Below are positions 36,083 through 44,677 of a DNA stretch of 64,000 nucleotides, piece after piece. Source of the DNA: Sphingomicrobium sediminis (GTDB taxonomy: Bacteria > Pseudomonadota > Alphaproteobacteria > Sphingomonadales > Sphingomonadaceae); assembly GCF_023805295.1 (NCBI RefSeq), contig NZ_JAMSHT010000001.1, positions 1,054,001 to 1,118,000 on the forward strand, written 5' to 3'. A program made the translations under genes and the position numbers. The notes beneath the pieces were generated by a model that saw nothing but the letters and a program-made list of their open reading frames with translations, was not told the origin of the DNA and searched no databases. Position 1 is the stretch's first letter. Every line of letters begins with the position of its first letter.

Positions 36083-36940
36083 CTACTGCGCCGCGGCCAT
36101 CTTGTCCTCGGAGAGCTTGCGCAAATAGGCGACCAGGTCCGCACGCTCTTCGTCGGTAAGGTGCGAGGTCACATTGGCGCCGATAAAGCTCATCAGCCCG
36201 ATATCGCGCCCGCCAGGCGCCTCGCCGGTCGTCAGCATTTGCACCAGTTCGGCATCCGAATAGGTCCCGACCATCTGGCTGAGGTCGGGCGCGAAGCCAT
36301 CCTCGCCATCGAGCTGCGGCCCGTGGCAGTCGGCACAGTTGACCGTCGCGACATAGCGACCCAGCGCATATTCCTCGCCCGGATCGGGCGGATGGTTGCC
36401 GGCATAGAGCGGCACTTCTTCGGCAGATGTCGGATATTGGCCTGCCGCACGCGCTTCCGCGAGACCGGGATTGAGCTTGGTCAGCGGCGTCGGCTCGCCC
36501 GTCGGTTCGAGCGTGCGCAGATAGGCGATCAACGCTGCCATGTCGGCGTCCGAGACCTTCTGATAGACCTTGGACGGCATCATGTAGATTTCATCTCGCG
36601 TGGGATGCACCCCCTCGCGCAGAAGCGTCTCCAGTTGCTCGTCCGTCAAATCGGGCACGGCACGCGTGACATTGGAAGCCCAGATGCCGTCCAGCGTCGG
36701 ATCGAAATTACCCATATGTGTGCCGGTCAATGTGGGCGTGTGACAGGCGGTGCAGAGCAGCACCTTCGACACCCGCTCGCCATGCGCGACCTTGGCCGCC
36801 TCGTCATCGCCATAATCGGCGCCCTGAAAAGTCACCGCGGCGTCTTCGAGCACTGCGCCTTCTAGAGAATCCTCGTTCGATTGTTCGACAGCGCACGCAA
36901 ACAGGCTGGCCCCCGCCAGCAGGACGACAAACCCCCGCAT
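36083..36940 (-). CDS. Di-heme cytochrome c lipoprotein
   Basis: 285 residues with a lipobox (FAC at 14-16; signal [16 protein letters not shown]), then two c-type heme sites, CTACH (N-terminal half) and CADCH (C-terminal half), each in a cytochrome-c-like domain with probable Met axial ligands (MMPSK-type and MSFIG). It is a tandem paralogue of the next gene. An electron-carrier role at the envelope is inferred; no cognate dehydrogenase is adjacent. The segment [15 protein letters not shown] is shared almost exactly with the paralogue. Confidence 0.85.
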   Translation of the reverse strand: MRGFVVLLAGASLFACAVEQSNEDSLEGAVLEDAAVTFQGADYGDDEAAKVAHGERVSKVLLCTACHTPTLTGTHMGNFDPTLDGIWASNVTRAVPDLTDEQLETLLREGVHPTRDEIYMMPSKVYQKVSDADMAALIAYLRTLEPTGEPTPLTKLNPGLAEARAAGQYPTSAEEVPLYAGNHPPDPGEEYALGRYVATVNCADCHGPQLDGEDGFAPDLSQMVGTYSDAELVQMLTTGEAPGGRDIGLMSFIGANVTSHLTDEERADLVAYLRKLSEDKMAAAQ

Positions 36941-37005
36941 CCTGCATCTCCCTCTGTTGTGACAGCAGAGTTAACACAGGTTAGGCTGACTGGGAAGCAG
37001 CGGGG

Positions 37006-37824
37006 CTATTCGTCCTCCGACAGCGCCATCACGTAATCGATGACGGCAGTGCGCTCTGCGTCGGTGAGCGCAGACAATTCGCGCCGCGCCACGAGGGTCA
37101 TCATGCCGCTGGTCTCATAGTGTCGATTGATGCCCTTGCTCAGCAACAGCTCGAGGGCTTGGGCATCATAGGCACCCATATTCTGCAGCCCCGGCGCGCC
37201 GTTCGGCACGCCGCTCAGATCAGCGCCATGGCACTCGGCGCAGGTCACCGACGCGATGTAGCGGCCCAACGCAAATTGCGGCCCGAAATCGGGCGGGACA
37301 TTGTCGCGAAAGGCATCGACCTTGGCGTTGCTCGTCGAAAAAATACCGAGTTCGACCAGTCGCTCGGTCGCCTCGCCATCCTTGGGAAATGGCCAATTGC
37401 GCCCGGCCGGCTCGAGCGAGCGCAGATACATGGCCAGCGCCGCCATGTCGGGATCGGACAGGCGCTGCAGGCTCTTGGACGGCATATAGAAGAGATTTTC
37501 GCGCCAGCGATGCTCGCCGGTGCGCATCAGCCGCTCGAACTCGGCGTCGCTATACTTGCCGATCTCACGCGTCAGGTTGGGGGCGTAGATGACCTCGCCA
37601 TCGGGATCGTCGGCAAAGGCCTCGCCCTGCAAATTCTCGGCATGGCAGCTGGTGCAGCCAAGCACGTCGGCCAGCCGCGCGCCATGCGCGCGTCGCTCTG
37701 CCACCGACGATGATTGCGCGCCGATAAAGGTCGCGTCGGCAAAGTCGGCCCGCGCGATCGGCTCGTCCTGCGTGCAGGACATGAGCGCCGTGCCGGCAAG
37801 GAAAATGAAGGTAGTTCGGATCAT
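37006..37824 (-). CDS. Di-heme cytochrome c lipoprotein (paralogue)
   Basis: 272 residues with lipobox LMSC and heme motifs CTSCH and CAECH, laid out like the preceding protein: PAIRED domains with FYMPSKSLQRLSDPDMAALAMYLRSLEP and LGRYIASVTCAECHG. The ATG at 37824 has GAGGAGG about 6 nt upstream; the ATG at 37842 is not needed. Tandem duplication of a di-heme cytochrome is the simplest explanation. Confidence 0.85.
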   Translation of the reverse strand: MIRTTFIFLAGTALMSCTQDEPIARADFADATFIGAQSSSVAERRAHGARLADVLGCTSCHAENLQGEAFADDPDGEVIYAPNLTREIGKYSDAEFERLMRTGEHRWRENLFYMPSKSLQRLSDPDMAALAMYLRSLEPAGRNWPFPKDGEATERLVELGIFSTSNAKVDAFRDNVPPDFGPQFALGRYIASVTCAECHGADLSGVPNGAPGLQNMGAYDAQALELLLSKGINRHYETSGMMTLVARRELSALTDAERTAVIDYVMALSEDE

Positions 37825-37892
37825 GGGGCACCTCCTCATCACTCGGCCTAAGCCGAATTATGGGGAGGCGCATTGACCCGCGTCAAATCGGC

Positions 37893-39053
37893 CTAGTTGC
37901 CGGCGCCCACCAGTTCGCGCCCGATCAGCATGCGGCGGATTTCATTGGTGCCCGCTCCGATGTCGAGCAGCTTGGCATCGCGCAGGAAGCGTTCGACCGG
38001 CCAGTCCTTGGTGTAACCCGCGCCGCCCAGCGCCTGGACCGCCTCGCCCGCCACCTTGAACGCGCTTTCGCTCGCCAGCAGGATCGCGCCCGCTGCATCG
38101 AACCGCGTCGTCTTGTCGGCATCGCAATTCTTCGCGACCGTATAGACGTAGGCACGCGCCGAATTGAGCGCGACATACATGTCGGCAATCTTGGCCTGCA
38201 TCAGCTGGAAGCTGCCGATCGGCGTGCCGAACTGCTTGCGCTCGCGCACATAGGGCAGAACCACGTCGAGACAGGCCTGCATGATGCCGAGCTGGATGCC
38301 GGCCAGCACCGTGCGCTCGTAGTCGAGCCCGCTCATCAGCACAGCGACACCGCCATTGAGCGGCCCCATGACGCGATCCTCGGGCACGAAGCAATCGTTG
38401 AACACCAGCTCCGCCGTCGGCGAGCCGCGCATGCCCATCTTGTCGAGCTTCTGGCCGATCGAGAAACCCTCGTCGTCCTTTTCGATCAGGAAGGTGGTGA
38501 TGCCGCGCGAGCCTTCGCCCGTCTTTGCATAGACGACCAGCGTGTCGGCATAGGCGCCGTTGGTGATCCAGAATTTGGTGCCGTTCAGGCGATAACCGCC
38601 ATCGACCTTGTCGGCCTTCAGCTTCATCGAAACGACGTCCGAGCCCGCGCCCGCCTCGCTCATCGCCAGCGCGCCGACATGTTCGCCCGAAATCAGGGGC
38701 GCGAGATATTTTTCCTTCTGCTCGGGGGTCGCCCATTTGGCGATCTGGTTGATGCAGAGGTTGGTATGCGCGCCATAGGAAAGGCCGACCGAGGCCGAGG
38801 CCCGTGCAATTTCTTCCTGCGCGACCACATGTTCAAGATAACCGAGGCCAAGCCCGCCATCTTCTTCCGGCACCGTGATGCCGTGCAGGCCGAGCTCGCC
38901 AATCTGCGGCCACAGCTCGATGGGGAAGCGATCTTCCTCGTCGATCGCCGCCGCGATCGGCTCGATCTTGTCCATCGAGAAGCGACGCGTCGTATCGCGG
39001 ATCGTGTCAGCCATCTCGCCAAGCTGGAAGTCGAGGCCGGGTTCGTTGCTCAT
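37893..39053 (-). CDS. ivd: Isovaleryl-CoA dehydrogenase
   Basis: 386-residue acyl-CoA dehydrogenase. FAD-binding segments include GALAMSEAGAGSDVVSMKLKA and KFWITNGAYAD; the base is in the conserved GLDYERTVLAG region, which marks isovaleryl-CoA dehydrogenases. The C-terminus carries QALGGAGYTKDWPVERFLRDAK and IGAGTNEIRRMLIGREL. It oxidises isovaleryl-CoA to 3-methylcrotonyl-CoA, the substrate of MccAB, so it supports a leucine-degradation cluster. It sits between a cytochrome c and a photosynthetic-reaction-centre-type cytochrome. Confidence 0.92.
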   Translation of the reverse strand: MSNEPGLDFQLGEMADTIRDTTRRFSMDKIEPIAAAIDEEDRFPIELWPQIGELGLHGITVPEEDGGLGLGYLEHVVAQEEIARASASVGLSYGAHTNLCINQIAKWATPEQKEKYLAPLISGEHVGALAMSEAGAGSDVVSMKLKADKVDGGYRLNGTKFWITNGAYADTLVVYAKTGEGSRGITTFLIEKDDEGFSIGQKLDKMGMRGSPTAELVFNDCFVPEDRVMGPLNGGVAVLMSGLDYERTVLAGIQLGIMQACLDVVLPYVRERKQFGTPIGSFQLMQAKIADMYVALNSARAYVYTVAKNCDADKTTRFDAAGAILLASESAFKVAGEAVQALGGAGYTKDWPVERFLRDAKLLDIGAGTNEIRRMLIGRELVGAGN

Positions 39054-39104
39054 GTGAATCTTCTCTCCTGTTCGGGCTGCCGCCTAGCAGGAGATGAAGC
39101 GCCC

Positions 39105-39539
39105 TTACAAGGCGTCAGGCGCGTCCTCGGGCAGCGTCGTCGCGGGGCGCGTATTGCCCTGATGGCAGGTGATGCAATTAACGCGGTTGCGATCCATCGC
39201 CGTATGGCTGGCAAAGGGTTCACCCGGCAGCATGTCGCTCTCGTTGATCATCATGGTGAGGCGCATCATCTCGCGCGCGCGGCGCTTCTCCGCCTTGGCA
39301 TCGCTGGCGAAATCGTAGGTCGACAGCGGCGCGCCCTCCTCGCCGACATGACAATAGCTGCACCGGACGCCCAGCGCCTGGGTGAAATGCTTCATAAGCG
39401 CGGTCACGTCTTCCTTGGGCGTATGCGGGTCGAGGACCTGCGCATTTGCAAGTCTGTCGGCATGTTCGGGATGCGCATTGGCGGCGGCAACGGCAAAGGC
39501 GGTTGCGCCGATGGCCAGCGCGGCGATCGAACGCTTCAA
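39105..39539 (-). CDS. Cytochrome c family protein, reaction-centre cytochrome-like
   Basis: 144 residues with a Sec signal peptide (1-22, ending AAANAH) and two heme motifs, CSYCH (60-64) and CITCH (about 117-121). The context LMKHFTQALGVRCSYCHV resembles the small cytochrome proteins related to photosynthetic reaction-centre cytochrome subunits (CytoC_RC). It is found in non-phototrophs too, where it is of unknown function. It lies upstream of ivd and downstream of a small exported protein (3-nt gap), so it belongs to the same run. Confidence 0.72.
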   Translation of the reverse strand: MKRSIAALAIGATAFAVAAANAHPEHADRLANAQVLDPHTPKEDVTALMKHFTQALGVRCSYCHVGEEGAPLSTYDFASDAKAEKRRAREMMRLTMMINESDMLPGEPFASHTAMDRNRVNCITCHQGNTRPATTLPEDAPDAL

Positions 39540-39542
39540 GGG

Positions 39543-39809
39543 TCAGCCCGCCATCAAAGGCGAGGAATAGAGATTGCAGCGCCCGCTCATCGGGTCGCGG
39601 CGGCAATCCCGGGTGCGATTATCCTCGCGGTCGCTGCGGCGGGCCTTGTTCTTGGCTGCCTTTTCGCGTTCGCGGGCCTCATCGTCATCATCGGGGTCGG
39701 CTGCGGCGCGTCGATCCTGGCTGGACTTCACTTCGTCCCCGACCAGCGCGACCGACGTCAGCGCGAACGGGCTCGCTATTGCCAGTGTTGCCGCAATCAG
39801 CATCGACAT
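39543..39809 (-). CDS. Small exported protein, unknown
   Basis: 88 residues starting MSMLIAATLAIASPFALTSVALVG, a signal-peptide-like hydrophobic stretch, then an Asp/Arg-rich charged region (about 30-75) and two cysteines in the C-terminal RDCRRDPMSGRCN. The ribosome site GGGGAG lies 6 nt upstream of the ATG at 39809. It is the first gene of the run of cytochrome and leucine-degradation genes on this strand. No family recognised. Confidence 0.5.
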   Translation of the reverse strand: MSMLIAATLAIASPFALTSVALVGDEVKSSQDRRAAADPDDDDEAREREKAAKNKARRSDREDNRTRDCRRDPMSGRCNLYSSPLMAG

Positions 39810-39965
39810 CCCACTTCTCCCCTTTTCGTGAAACGAGCCCGCCCGAAAATCCGAGCCTTTAGCCGTTTCGCCGCATAGCTTGGTCATCCGACCTGAACCG
39901 GAGATTGATAGCCGCCCCTCCAGTCACTATGTCGCTTGCCAAACAACATACTCCCGGAGGACCCG

Positions 39966-41144
39966 ATGAGCCAGACTGTAATTCTTTCCTATGCCCGTAC
40001 ACCGATGGGCTCGATGCAGGGAGCGCTCTCGGACGCCTCCGCGACCGATCTTGGTGCCACCGCCGTCAAGGCAGCGGTCGAGCGCGCCGGTGTCGACGGC
40101 GCCAATATCGACCGTATCTACATGGGCTGCGTGCTGCCCGCCGGCCTCGGCCAGGCCCCGGCTCGCCAGGCGGCGCTCAAGGCCGGCCTGCCCAAATCGG
40201 TCCAAGCGACCACGGTCAACAAGGTGTGCGGCTCGGGCATGCAGACGGTCATCCAGGCTGACGAAGCGATCCGCGCCGGCAACGCCACCACGATCATCGC
40301 GGGCGGCATGGAGTCGATGACCAACGCCCCCTACCTCCTCAAGAAGCACCGTTCCGGCGCGCGCATCGGGCATGACACGGCCTATGACCACATGTTCCTC
40401 GACGGCCTCGAAGATGCCTACGAAGAAGGCCGCGCCATGGGCAGCTTCGCGCAGGAAACCGCCAACGACTACCAGCTGACCCGCGAGCAGATGGACGATT
40501 ATTCGATCGAGAGCCTGGCGCGCGCCAATGCCGCCATCGCCGAAGGCCGCTTTGAGGGCGAAGTCGTTCCCGTCACCATCTCGACCCGCAAAGGCGATGT
40601 CGTGGTCGACACGGACGAAGCCCCCGGCCGCGGTAATCCCTCCAAGATCCCGCAGCTGCGCCCCGCCTTCGCCAAGGACGGCACTATCACCGCGGCGACC
40701 AGCTCGTCCATCTCGGACGGTGCCGCCGCGATTGTCGTGACGTCCAAGGACGCCGCCGAGGCCGCCGGCCAGACCCCGGTTGCGCATATCGTGGCGACAG
40801 CTGCCCATGCGCAGGAGCCGAGCGAGTTCACCATCGCCCCCATCGGCGCCATCGAGAAAGTGCTCGATAAGGCCGGCTGGAACGTCGACGATGTCGAACT
40901 GTGGGAAGTCAACGAGGCCTTCGCCTGCGTCGCCATGTTCGCGATGAAGGATCTCGGCATCCCGCACGACAAGATCAACGTGAATGGCGGCGGCACTGCG
41001 CTCGGTCACCCGATCGGCGCCAGCGGCACCCGCATCCTCGTCACGCTCTTGAACGCGATGAAGAAGCGCGGCCTCAAGAAGGGCGTCGCGAGCCTCTGCA
41101 TCGGCGGCGGCGAAGCCACGGCCATCGCGGTGGAGATGGCGTAA
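39966..41144 (+). CDS. Acetyl-CoA C-acyltransferase (thiolase)
   Basis: 392-residue thiolase. The nucleophilic Cys is in TVNKVCGSGMQ; the C-terminal active-site residues are in GGGTALGHPIGASGTR and CIGGGEATA (Cys and Gly-rich loop). The sequence GGMESMTNAPYLLKK is the usual middle segment. Beta-oxidation or acetoacetyl-CoA metabolism is likely; distinguishing AtoB/PhaA from FadA needs homology. It is followed with no gap by the glutaredoxin-MauE gene. Upstream ATG at 39936 is less likely than 39966, which sits 6 nt after a CGGAGG site. Confidence 0.92.
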   Translation: MSQTVILSYARTPMGSMQGALSDASATDLGATAVKAAVERAGVDGANIDRIYMGCVLPAGLGQAPARQAALKAGLPKSVQATTVNKVCGSGMQTVIQADEAIRAGNATTIIAGGMESMTNAPYLLKKHRSGARIGHDTAYDHMFLDGLEDAYEEGRAMGSFAQETANDYQLTREQMDDYSIESLARANAAIAEGRFEGEVVPVTISTRKGDVVVDTDEAPGRGNPSKIPQLRPAFAKDGTITAATSSSISDGAAAIVVTSKDAAEAAGQTPVAHIVATAAHAQEPSEFTIAPIGAIEKVLDKAGWNVDDVELWEVNEAFACVAMFAMKDLGIPHDKINVNGGGTALGHPIGASGTRILVTLLNAMKKRGLKKGVASLCIGGGEATAIAVEMA

Positions 41145-41972
41145 ATGCTGGGCCGCGCTACCAAGACAGCGCGGATCTACCGCATGGTGAAGGAGAAGCA
41201 TGTCTGCCCCTTTGGCTTGCAGGCGCTGCATCTCCTTCGCTCGCGCGGTTACAAGGTCGAGGACCATCCGCTGCGCACCGCCGAAGAAACCGAGGCACTG
41301 AAGGCCGAGCTGGGCGTGAAGACCACGCCGCAAATCTTCATCGGCGAGGAGCGGATTGGCGGTTATACCGACCTGCGGACACATTTCGGCCTCAAGAATC
41401 CCGACCCGGACAAGAAAACCTATCGGCCGGTCGCGATGCTATTCGGTCTCGCGGCCTTCATGGCGCTCGCGATGAACCTCGACGTGCTGCGCAACATTCC
41501 GGGGTCATTTTTCCAGACGTGGACGATGGACTTCGTGCCCATCGCCATGTGCATGCTCGCGCTCCTCAAACTGCAGGATGTGCGCAGCTTCGCGACCATG
41601 TTCCTGGGCTACGACCTGCTCGCCAAGCGCTGGGTGCCCTATGCCAGCCTCTATCCCTTTCTTGAGGCGACGGCGGGCGTGCTGATGCTCGGCAAGGTAT
41701 TCCTCGAGATCGCCGTCCCCATCGCCTTGTTCATCGGGACGATCGGTGCAATCAGCGTCTTCTATGCGGTCTATGTCCAGAAGCGCGATCTCAAATGCGC
41801 CTGTGTCGGCGGCAATAACAATGTCCCGCTAGGCTTCATCAGCCTTACTGAAAACCTCATGATGGTCGGCATGGCAGTCTGGATGGGGCTCACCCTCCTC
41901 CAGGCCGCCCCGTTTCATGATGGGACAGTGCTGGAGCCTGTCGCCGTACAGAGCGTTCTTCCCCTAAAATAG
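41145..41972 (+). CDS. Glutaredoxin-MauE fusion membrane protein
   Basis: 275 residues. Residues 1-80 look like glutaredoxin: CPFGLQALHLLRSRGYKVE with Cys21 but no second Cys in the CxxC position (CPFG), followed by TTPQIFIGEERIGGYTDLRTHFG, the glutathione-binding TVP-like loop. The rest (about 92-250) has four membrane helices and the segment KCACVGGNNNVPLGFISLTE, typical of MauE/DoxX-like methylamine-utilisation-type membrane proteins. It starts at the base after the thiolase stop. The fusion suggests membrane-linked thiol redox or metal/cofactor maturation, but the substrate is unknown. Confidence 0.75.
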   Translation: MLGRATKTARIYRMVKEKHVCPFGLQALHLLRSRGYKVEDHPLRTAEETEALKAELGVKTTPQIFIGEERIGGYTDLRTHFGLKNPDPDKKTYRPVAMLFGLAAFMALAMNLDVLRNIPGSFFQTWTMDFVPIAMCMLALLKLQDVRSFATMFLGYDLLAKRWVPYASLYPFLEATAGVLMLGKVFLEIAVPIALFIGTIGAISVFYAVYVQKRDLKCACVGGNNNVPLGFISLTENLMMVGMAVWMGLTLLQAAPFHDGTVLEPVAVQSVLPLK

Positions 41973-41985
41973 AGGGGAAATTCCC

Positions 41986-42426
41986 ATGAAGAAGTTCATT
42001 CTTGCCACCGCTGCGCTGGCGCTTGCTGCCTGCGCGTCCGAAGAACCCGTGACGTCCGACGATGTCGAAGAGAGCGATATCGCGCTCGGCGATGAGGTGT
42101 CGTCCGTCGCCGGCACGCCCTATGCCAATACGAGTTGGGAATGGACGTCCAACGATGGCAGCCGCATCCAGACCACCTTCACCGAGGACAGCGCCTACCA
42201 GTTGGGATCAGGTGAAGTTGAAGATTTCGGTAGTTGGAGTTGGAATTCGGAAACGACCGAAATCTGCCTAACCAGCGCGCTTGAAGAGCAGGATGGCGAT
42301 TGCTGGAAAATGGTGGCGGACCCAGTCAATGAGGGTGAAGAGCAGCTGGCCACAAATCAAGCCGGAGAGGACCTGATCCTGCTGCGATTGCCCTATACGA
42401 TCGCGCGGGTCGAAGCTCCGCAATAA
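41986..42426 (+). CDS. Small lipoprotein 1 of a five-member array
   Basis: 146 residues with lipobox LAAC (signal MKKFILATAALALAAC), a 30-residue acidic linker and a beta-rich domain. It contains the array motif C-x(12)-CW (TTEICLTSALEEQDGDCWKM). It is the most divergent of the five paralogues. It starts 13 nt after the glutaredoxin-MauE gene. A 207-residue antisense gene follows. Function unknown. Confidence 0.65.
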   Translation: MKKFILATAALALAACASEEPVTSDDVEESDIALGDEVSSVAGTPYANTSWEWTSNDGSRIQTTFTEDSAYQLGSGEVEDFGSWSWNSETTEICLTSALEEQDGDCWKMVADPVNEGEEQLATNQAGEDLILLRLPYTIARVEAPQ

Positions 42427-42433
42427 AAATTCG

Positions 42434-43057
42434 CTAGAGCCCCTTGCGACCGAAGGTCGGACGGACCGGCGCTGCGGCGGCAACGGGAGGCGCTGCCGGC
42501 GCTGCGGCTGGTTGCGGGGCAAGCGGCGCGCCGATTCCGGCTGCGCTACCGCTGCGATTGACCGCGACACCCTGCTCCAGCAGCGTTTCGATCAGCTGTC
42601 CCTTGAGACCCTCGCGTACATCGTCGCTCGCCCCCACGGTATTGATCACGAACTGACCCGACATCGGGATCACCGTGAAGCTCGCGCCGCCGGCATGGAA
42701 TTCGAGCGTGCCCATATAGGCGACTGTCATCCCTTGCTGGCGCAGTCTTTCCGCGAAGCTGGCGAGCAAGGCGTCGGGATCGCGGTGCTGCGCATCGTCG
42801 TAGAAGATCACGTCCTTGCCGCGATCCTTGATCACATCGTCGCCGCTCGGCACAAACTCCATCAGCGCATCGCCACCGGCGAACCGCAAGGCGAGCATGA
42901 AGCTCACTCCTGCCCAACCGAAGGCCGCAATGAAGAAGGTGCCGGTATCGTCGAAACTGACGATTCCGATCAGCAGGCCGCCGAAGAAAATCACCGCCCA
43001 GTAAGGCAGGAATTTCTTGGCCGCCGCAGCGGAGCGCTCTTGAAACCATTCCAACAT
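42434..43057 (-). CDS. Two-TM membrane protein, paralogue A
   Basis: 207 residues beginning MLEWFQERSAAAAKK, with two hydrophobic helices (about 19-55, FFGGLLIGIVSF and FFIAAFGWAGVSFMLALRF), a soluble domain containing FYDDAQHRDPDALLASFAERLRQQGMTVAYMG-type sequence, and a Pro/Ala-rich disordered tail (about 165-207). The soluble segment matches that of the protein at 45264-45839. The two are paralogues flanking the lipoprotein array. Function unknown. Confidence 0.6.
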   Translation of the reverse strand: MLEWFQERSAAAAKKFLPYWAVIFFGGLLIGIVSFDDTGTFFIAAFGWAGVSFMLALRFAGGDALMEFVPSGDDVIKDRGKDVIFYDDAQHRDPDALLASFAERLRQQGMTVAYMGTLEFHAGGASFTVIPMSGQFVINTVGASDDVREGLKGQLIETLLEQGVAVNRSGSAAGIGAPLAPQPAAAPAAPPVAAAAPVRPTFGRKGL

Positions 43058-43180
43058 GAAAGCCGGTTTACCGCGAAAAATTGAACGAGTGGTTGAGATG
43101 CAATCCACTCTTTGCGCCCCAGAGTCGCCTAGCCGACATAGTTATGGTAAACCCGCGCTTTCCAACGAGGGGGAAACATC

Positions 43181-43579
43181 ATGAAGAAACTCGTTCTGCT
43201 CGCAGGCGCACTGACGCTCGCCGCCTGCAACAATGCCGATTCCGCCGCCGACGAGGCGCCCGCCGAAGACATGGCGATGGAAGCCGATGACGGCGCTGCG
43301 GAAGAAGAAAGCATGGCCGGCACCTACGAGGTCACCTGGCCCGATGGCAGCACCAGCGTCACCACCGTCAGCGAAGACATGACCTGGTCGGCGGTCGGCG
43401 AAGATGGCGAGACCGTCTCCGGCACCATTTCCGAGAATGAGGAAGGCCAGACCTGCTTCGCCCAGGATGGCAGCGACGAGGCACCGCGCTGCTGGACCAA
43501 TAGCGAGGCCGCCGAAGACGGTTCCTGGCAATCGACCGACCAGGACGGCACCACGATTACGGTCCGTCGTACCGCGTAA
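43181..43579 (+). CDS. Small lipoprotein 2 of the array
   Basis: 132 residues with lipobox LAAC (MKKLVLLAGALTLAAC) and an acidic linker rich in Asp/Glu/Ala. The folded part begins GTYEVTWPDGSTSVTT and contains GQTCFAQDGSDEAPRCWTN, the array's C-x(11)-CW motif. Adjacent paralogues have the same layout. Ribosome site GAGGGGGAAA precedes it. A terminator follows at 43596. Confidence 0.7.
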   Translation: MKKLVLLAGALTLAACNNADSAADEAPAEDMAMEADDGAAEEESMAGTYEVTWPDGSTSVTTVSEDMTWSAVGEDGETVSGTISENEEGQTCFAQDGSDEAPRCWTNSEAAEDGSWQSTDQDGTTITVRRTA

Positions 43580-43595
43580 GCACCGCCACCTGATA

Positions 43596-43623
43596 AGGCC
43601 TCGCTTCGGCGGGGCCTTTTCAT
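43596..43623 (+). terminator. Terminator after lipoprotein 2
   Basis: A 9-bp stem (AGGCCTCGC at 43596-43604 and GCGGGGCCT at 43609-43617, one T-G pair) with a TTCG tetraloop followed by TTT. It separates lipoprotein 2 from 3, so the array is not a single transcript. Confidence 0.8.
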
Positions 43624-43651
43624 TTGGACTCAATTGATAAGGGAAACACGC

Positions 43652-44077
43652 ATGAAGAAACTCATCCTGCTTGCCGGCGCTGCCATGATGGCGGCCTGCT
43701 CGCCCGCCGCCGAAGACGAAGCGGCACCGGCGGAAGAGGTCACCGAAGACGCCTCGATGGAAGCTGCTGGCGATACCTCGCTGCTCGGCACCACCTGGAC
43801 CTTTACCGATCCAGACGGGAACGAAGTCATCGAGACGATCGACGCCGATGGCAATTACATCGCCGACAGCACCGACGGCGCGCATCTCGACCATGGCACG
43901 ATGCGGATGGTCGACGGGCAAGGCTGCTTCACCAGCGCCATGAATGACGAAGGCGAAATTTGCTGGACGATCGAGCCGCACAATGTCGGCGAGACGCAAA
44001 CCACGGTCGGCAGCAACGGCGATTCCCTCGACGTGACGCGTGTCGAATATACCGAACTCAGCATGCCGGGCGGCTGA
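43652..44077 (+). CDS. Small lipoprotein 3 of the array
   Basis: 141 residues with the signal MKKLILLAGAAMMAAC and lipobox MAAC, then acidic linker and GTTWTFTDPDGNEVIETIDADGNYIAD. The motif GQGCFTSAMNDEGEICWTIE (C-x(11)-CW) marks it as a paralogue of 2, 4 and 5. The DPDG turn is shared with lipoprotein 5. Function unknown; presumably inner- or outer-membrane tethered in the periplasm. Confidence 0.7.
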   Translation: MKKLILLAGAAMMAACSPAAEDEAAPAEEVTEDASMEAAGDTSLLGTTWTFTDPDGNEVIETIDADGNYIADSTDGAHLDHGTMRMVDGQGCFTSAMNDEGEICWTIEPHNVGETQTTVGSNGDSLDVTRVEYTELSMPGG

Positions 44078-44106
44078 AGCCCGTCTTTGCAACAAGGGGA
44101 AATGAC

Positions 44107-44520
44107 ATGAAGAAACTCATCCTGATGGCCGGCGCTGCAACGCTGGCCGCCTGCTCGCCCGCCGCCGAGGAAGAGGCGGCACCCGCCGAAGAACCGGTCG
44201 AAGAAGCCGCTATGGAGGCCGAAGGTCCGGGCATGGTCGGAACCTATACGATGACTGCCGAAGACGGCAGCGCATTCGGCACGGCCACCCACAATGCCGA
44301 CGGCACGTACGTCTGGAACGATGCCGACGGATCGACCGGCACGGGCACTTGGGAAAATGTCGATGGCGCGCTGTGCGTCAATGGCGACGAAGCCGAGGGC
44401 GAGGAAGATAGCGGCGTGACCTGCTGGACCCCCGGAGAGACCGGCGAGGACGGGCGCACCGCCTGGACCAGCGATGCCGAGGAGCCGCAAACGGCCTATT
44501 CGACGTTCGAAGCGGCCTAA
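44107..44520 (+). CDS. Small lipoprotein 4 of the array
   Basis: 137 residues with MKKLILMAGAATLAAC and lipobox LAAC, and a Glu-rich linker (PAAEEEAAPAEEPVEE). The core has GTYTMTAEDGSAFGTATHNADGTY and GALCVNGDEAEGEEDSGVTCWTPG, the paired-Cys/Trp motif with a longer spacer. It starts 29 nt after lipoprotein 3 and is probably on the same transcript. A terminator follows at 44542. Confidence 0.7.
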   Translation: MKKLILMAGAATLAACSPAAEEEAAPAEEPVEEAAMEAEGPGMVGTYTMTAEDGSAFGTATHNADGTYVWNDADGSTGTGTWENVDGALCVNGDEAEGEEDSGVTCWTPGETGEDGRTAWTSDAEEPQTAYSTFEAA

Positions 44521-44541
44521 ACCTTAAAAACCGCAGAAATC

Positions 44542-44576
44542 GGGGCGTCCTTTATCATAAGGGGCGCCCCATTTTC
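44542..44576 (+). terminator. Terminator after lipoprotein 4
   Basis: GGGGCGTCCTT (44542-44552) pairs with AAGG-GGCGCCCC (to 44570) around a short loop, with one wobble or bulged position, and is followed by ATTTTCG. It closes the lipoprotein 3-4 transcript. Confidence 0.7.
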
Positions 44577-44677
44577 GTTGCGACACCGTAACCGAAAAAC
44601 GGAACTTTTCCCCCCTCTTCATCCGTTGAACGCACAAGACCCGCTGGGGTCGACTATTGTTACAAAGAGGGAATGAA

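Noticed and set aside
37860..39878. 672-residue plus-strand frame opposite isovaleryl-CoA dehydrogenase
   Set aside because: Antisense of ivd and the cytochrome gene, whose own motifs are strong; the composition is typical of a shadow frame in GC-rich DNA.
39927..41384. 485-residue minus-strand frame opposite the thiolase
   Set aside because: Antisense shadow; the plus strand carries the thiolase signatures.
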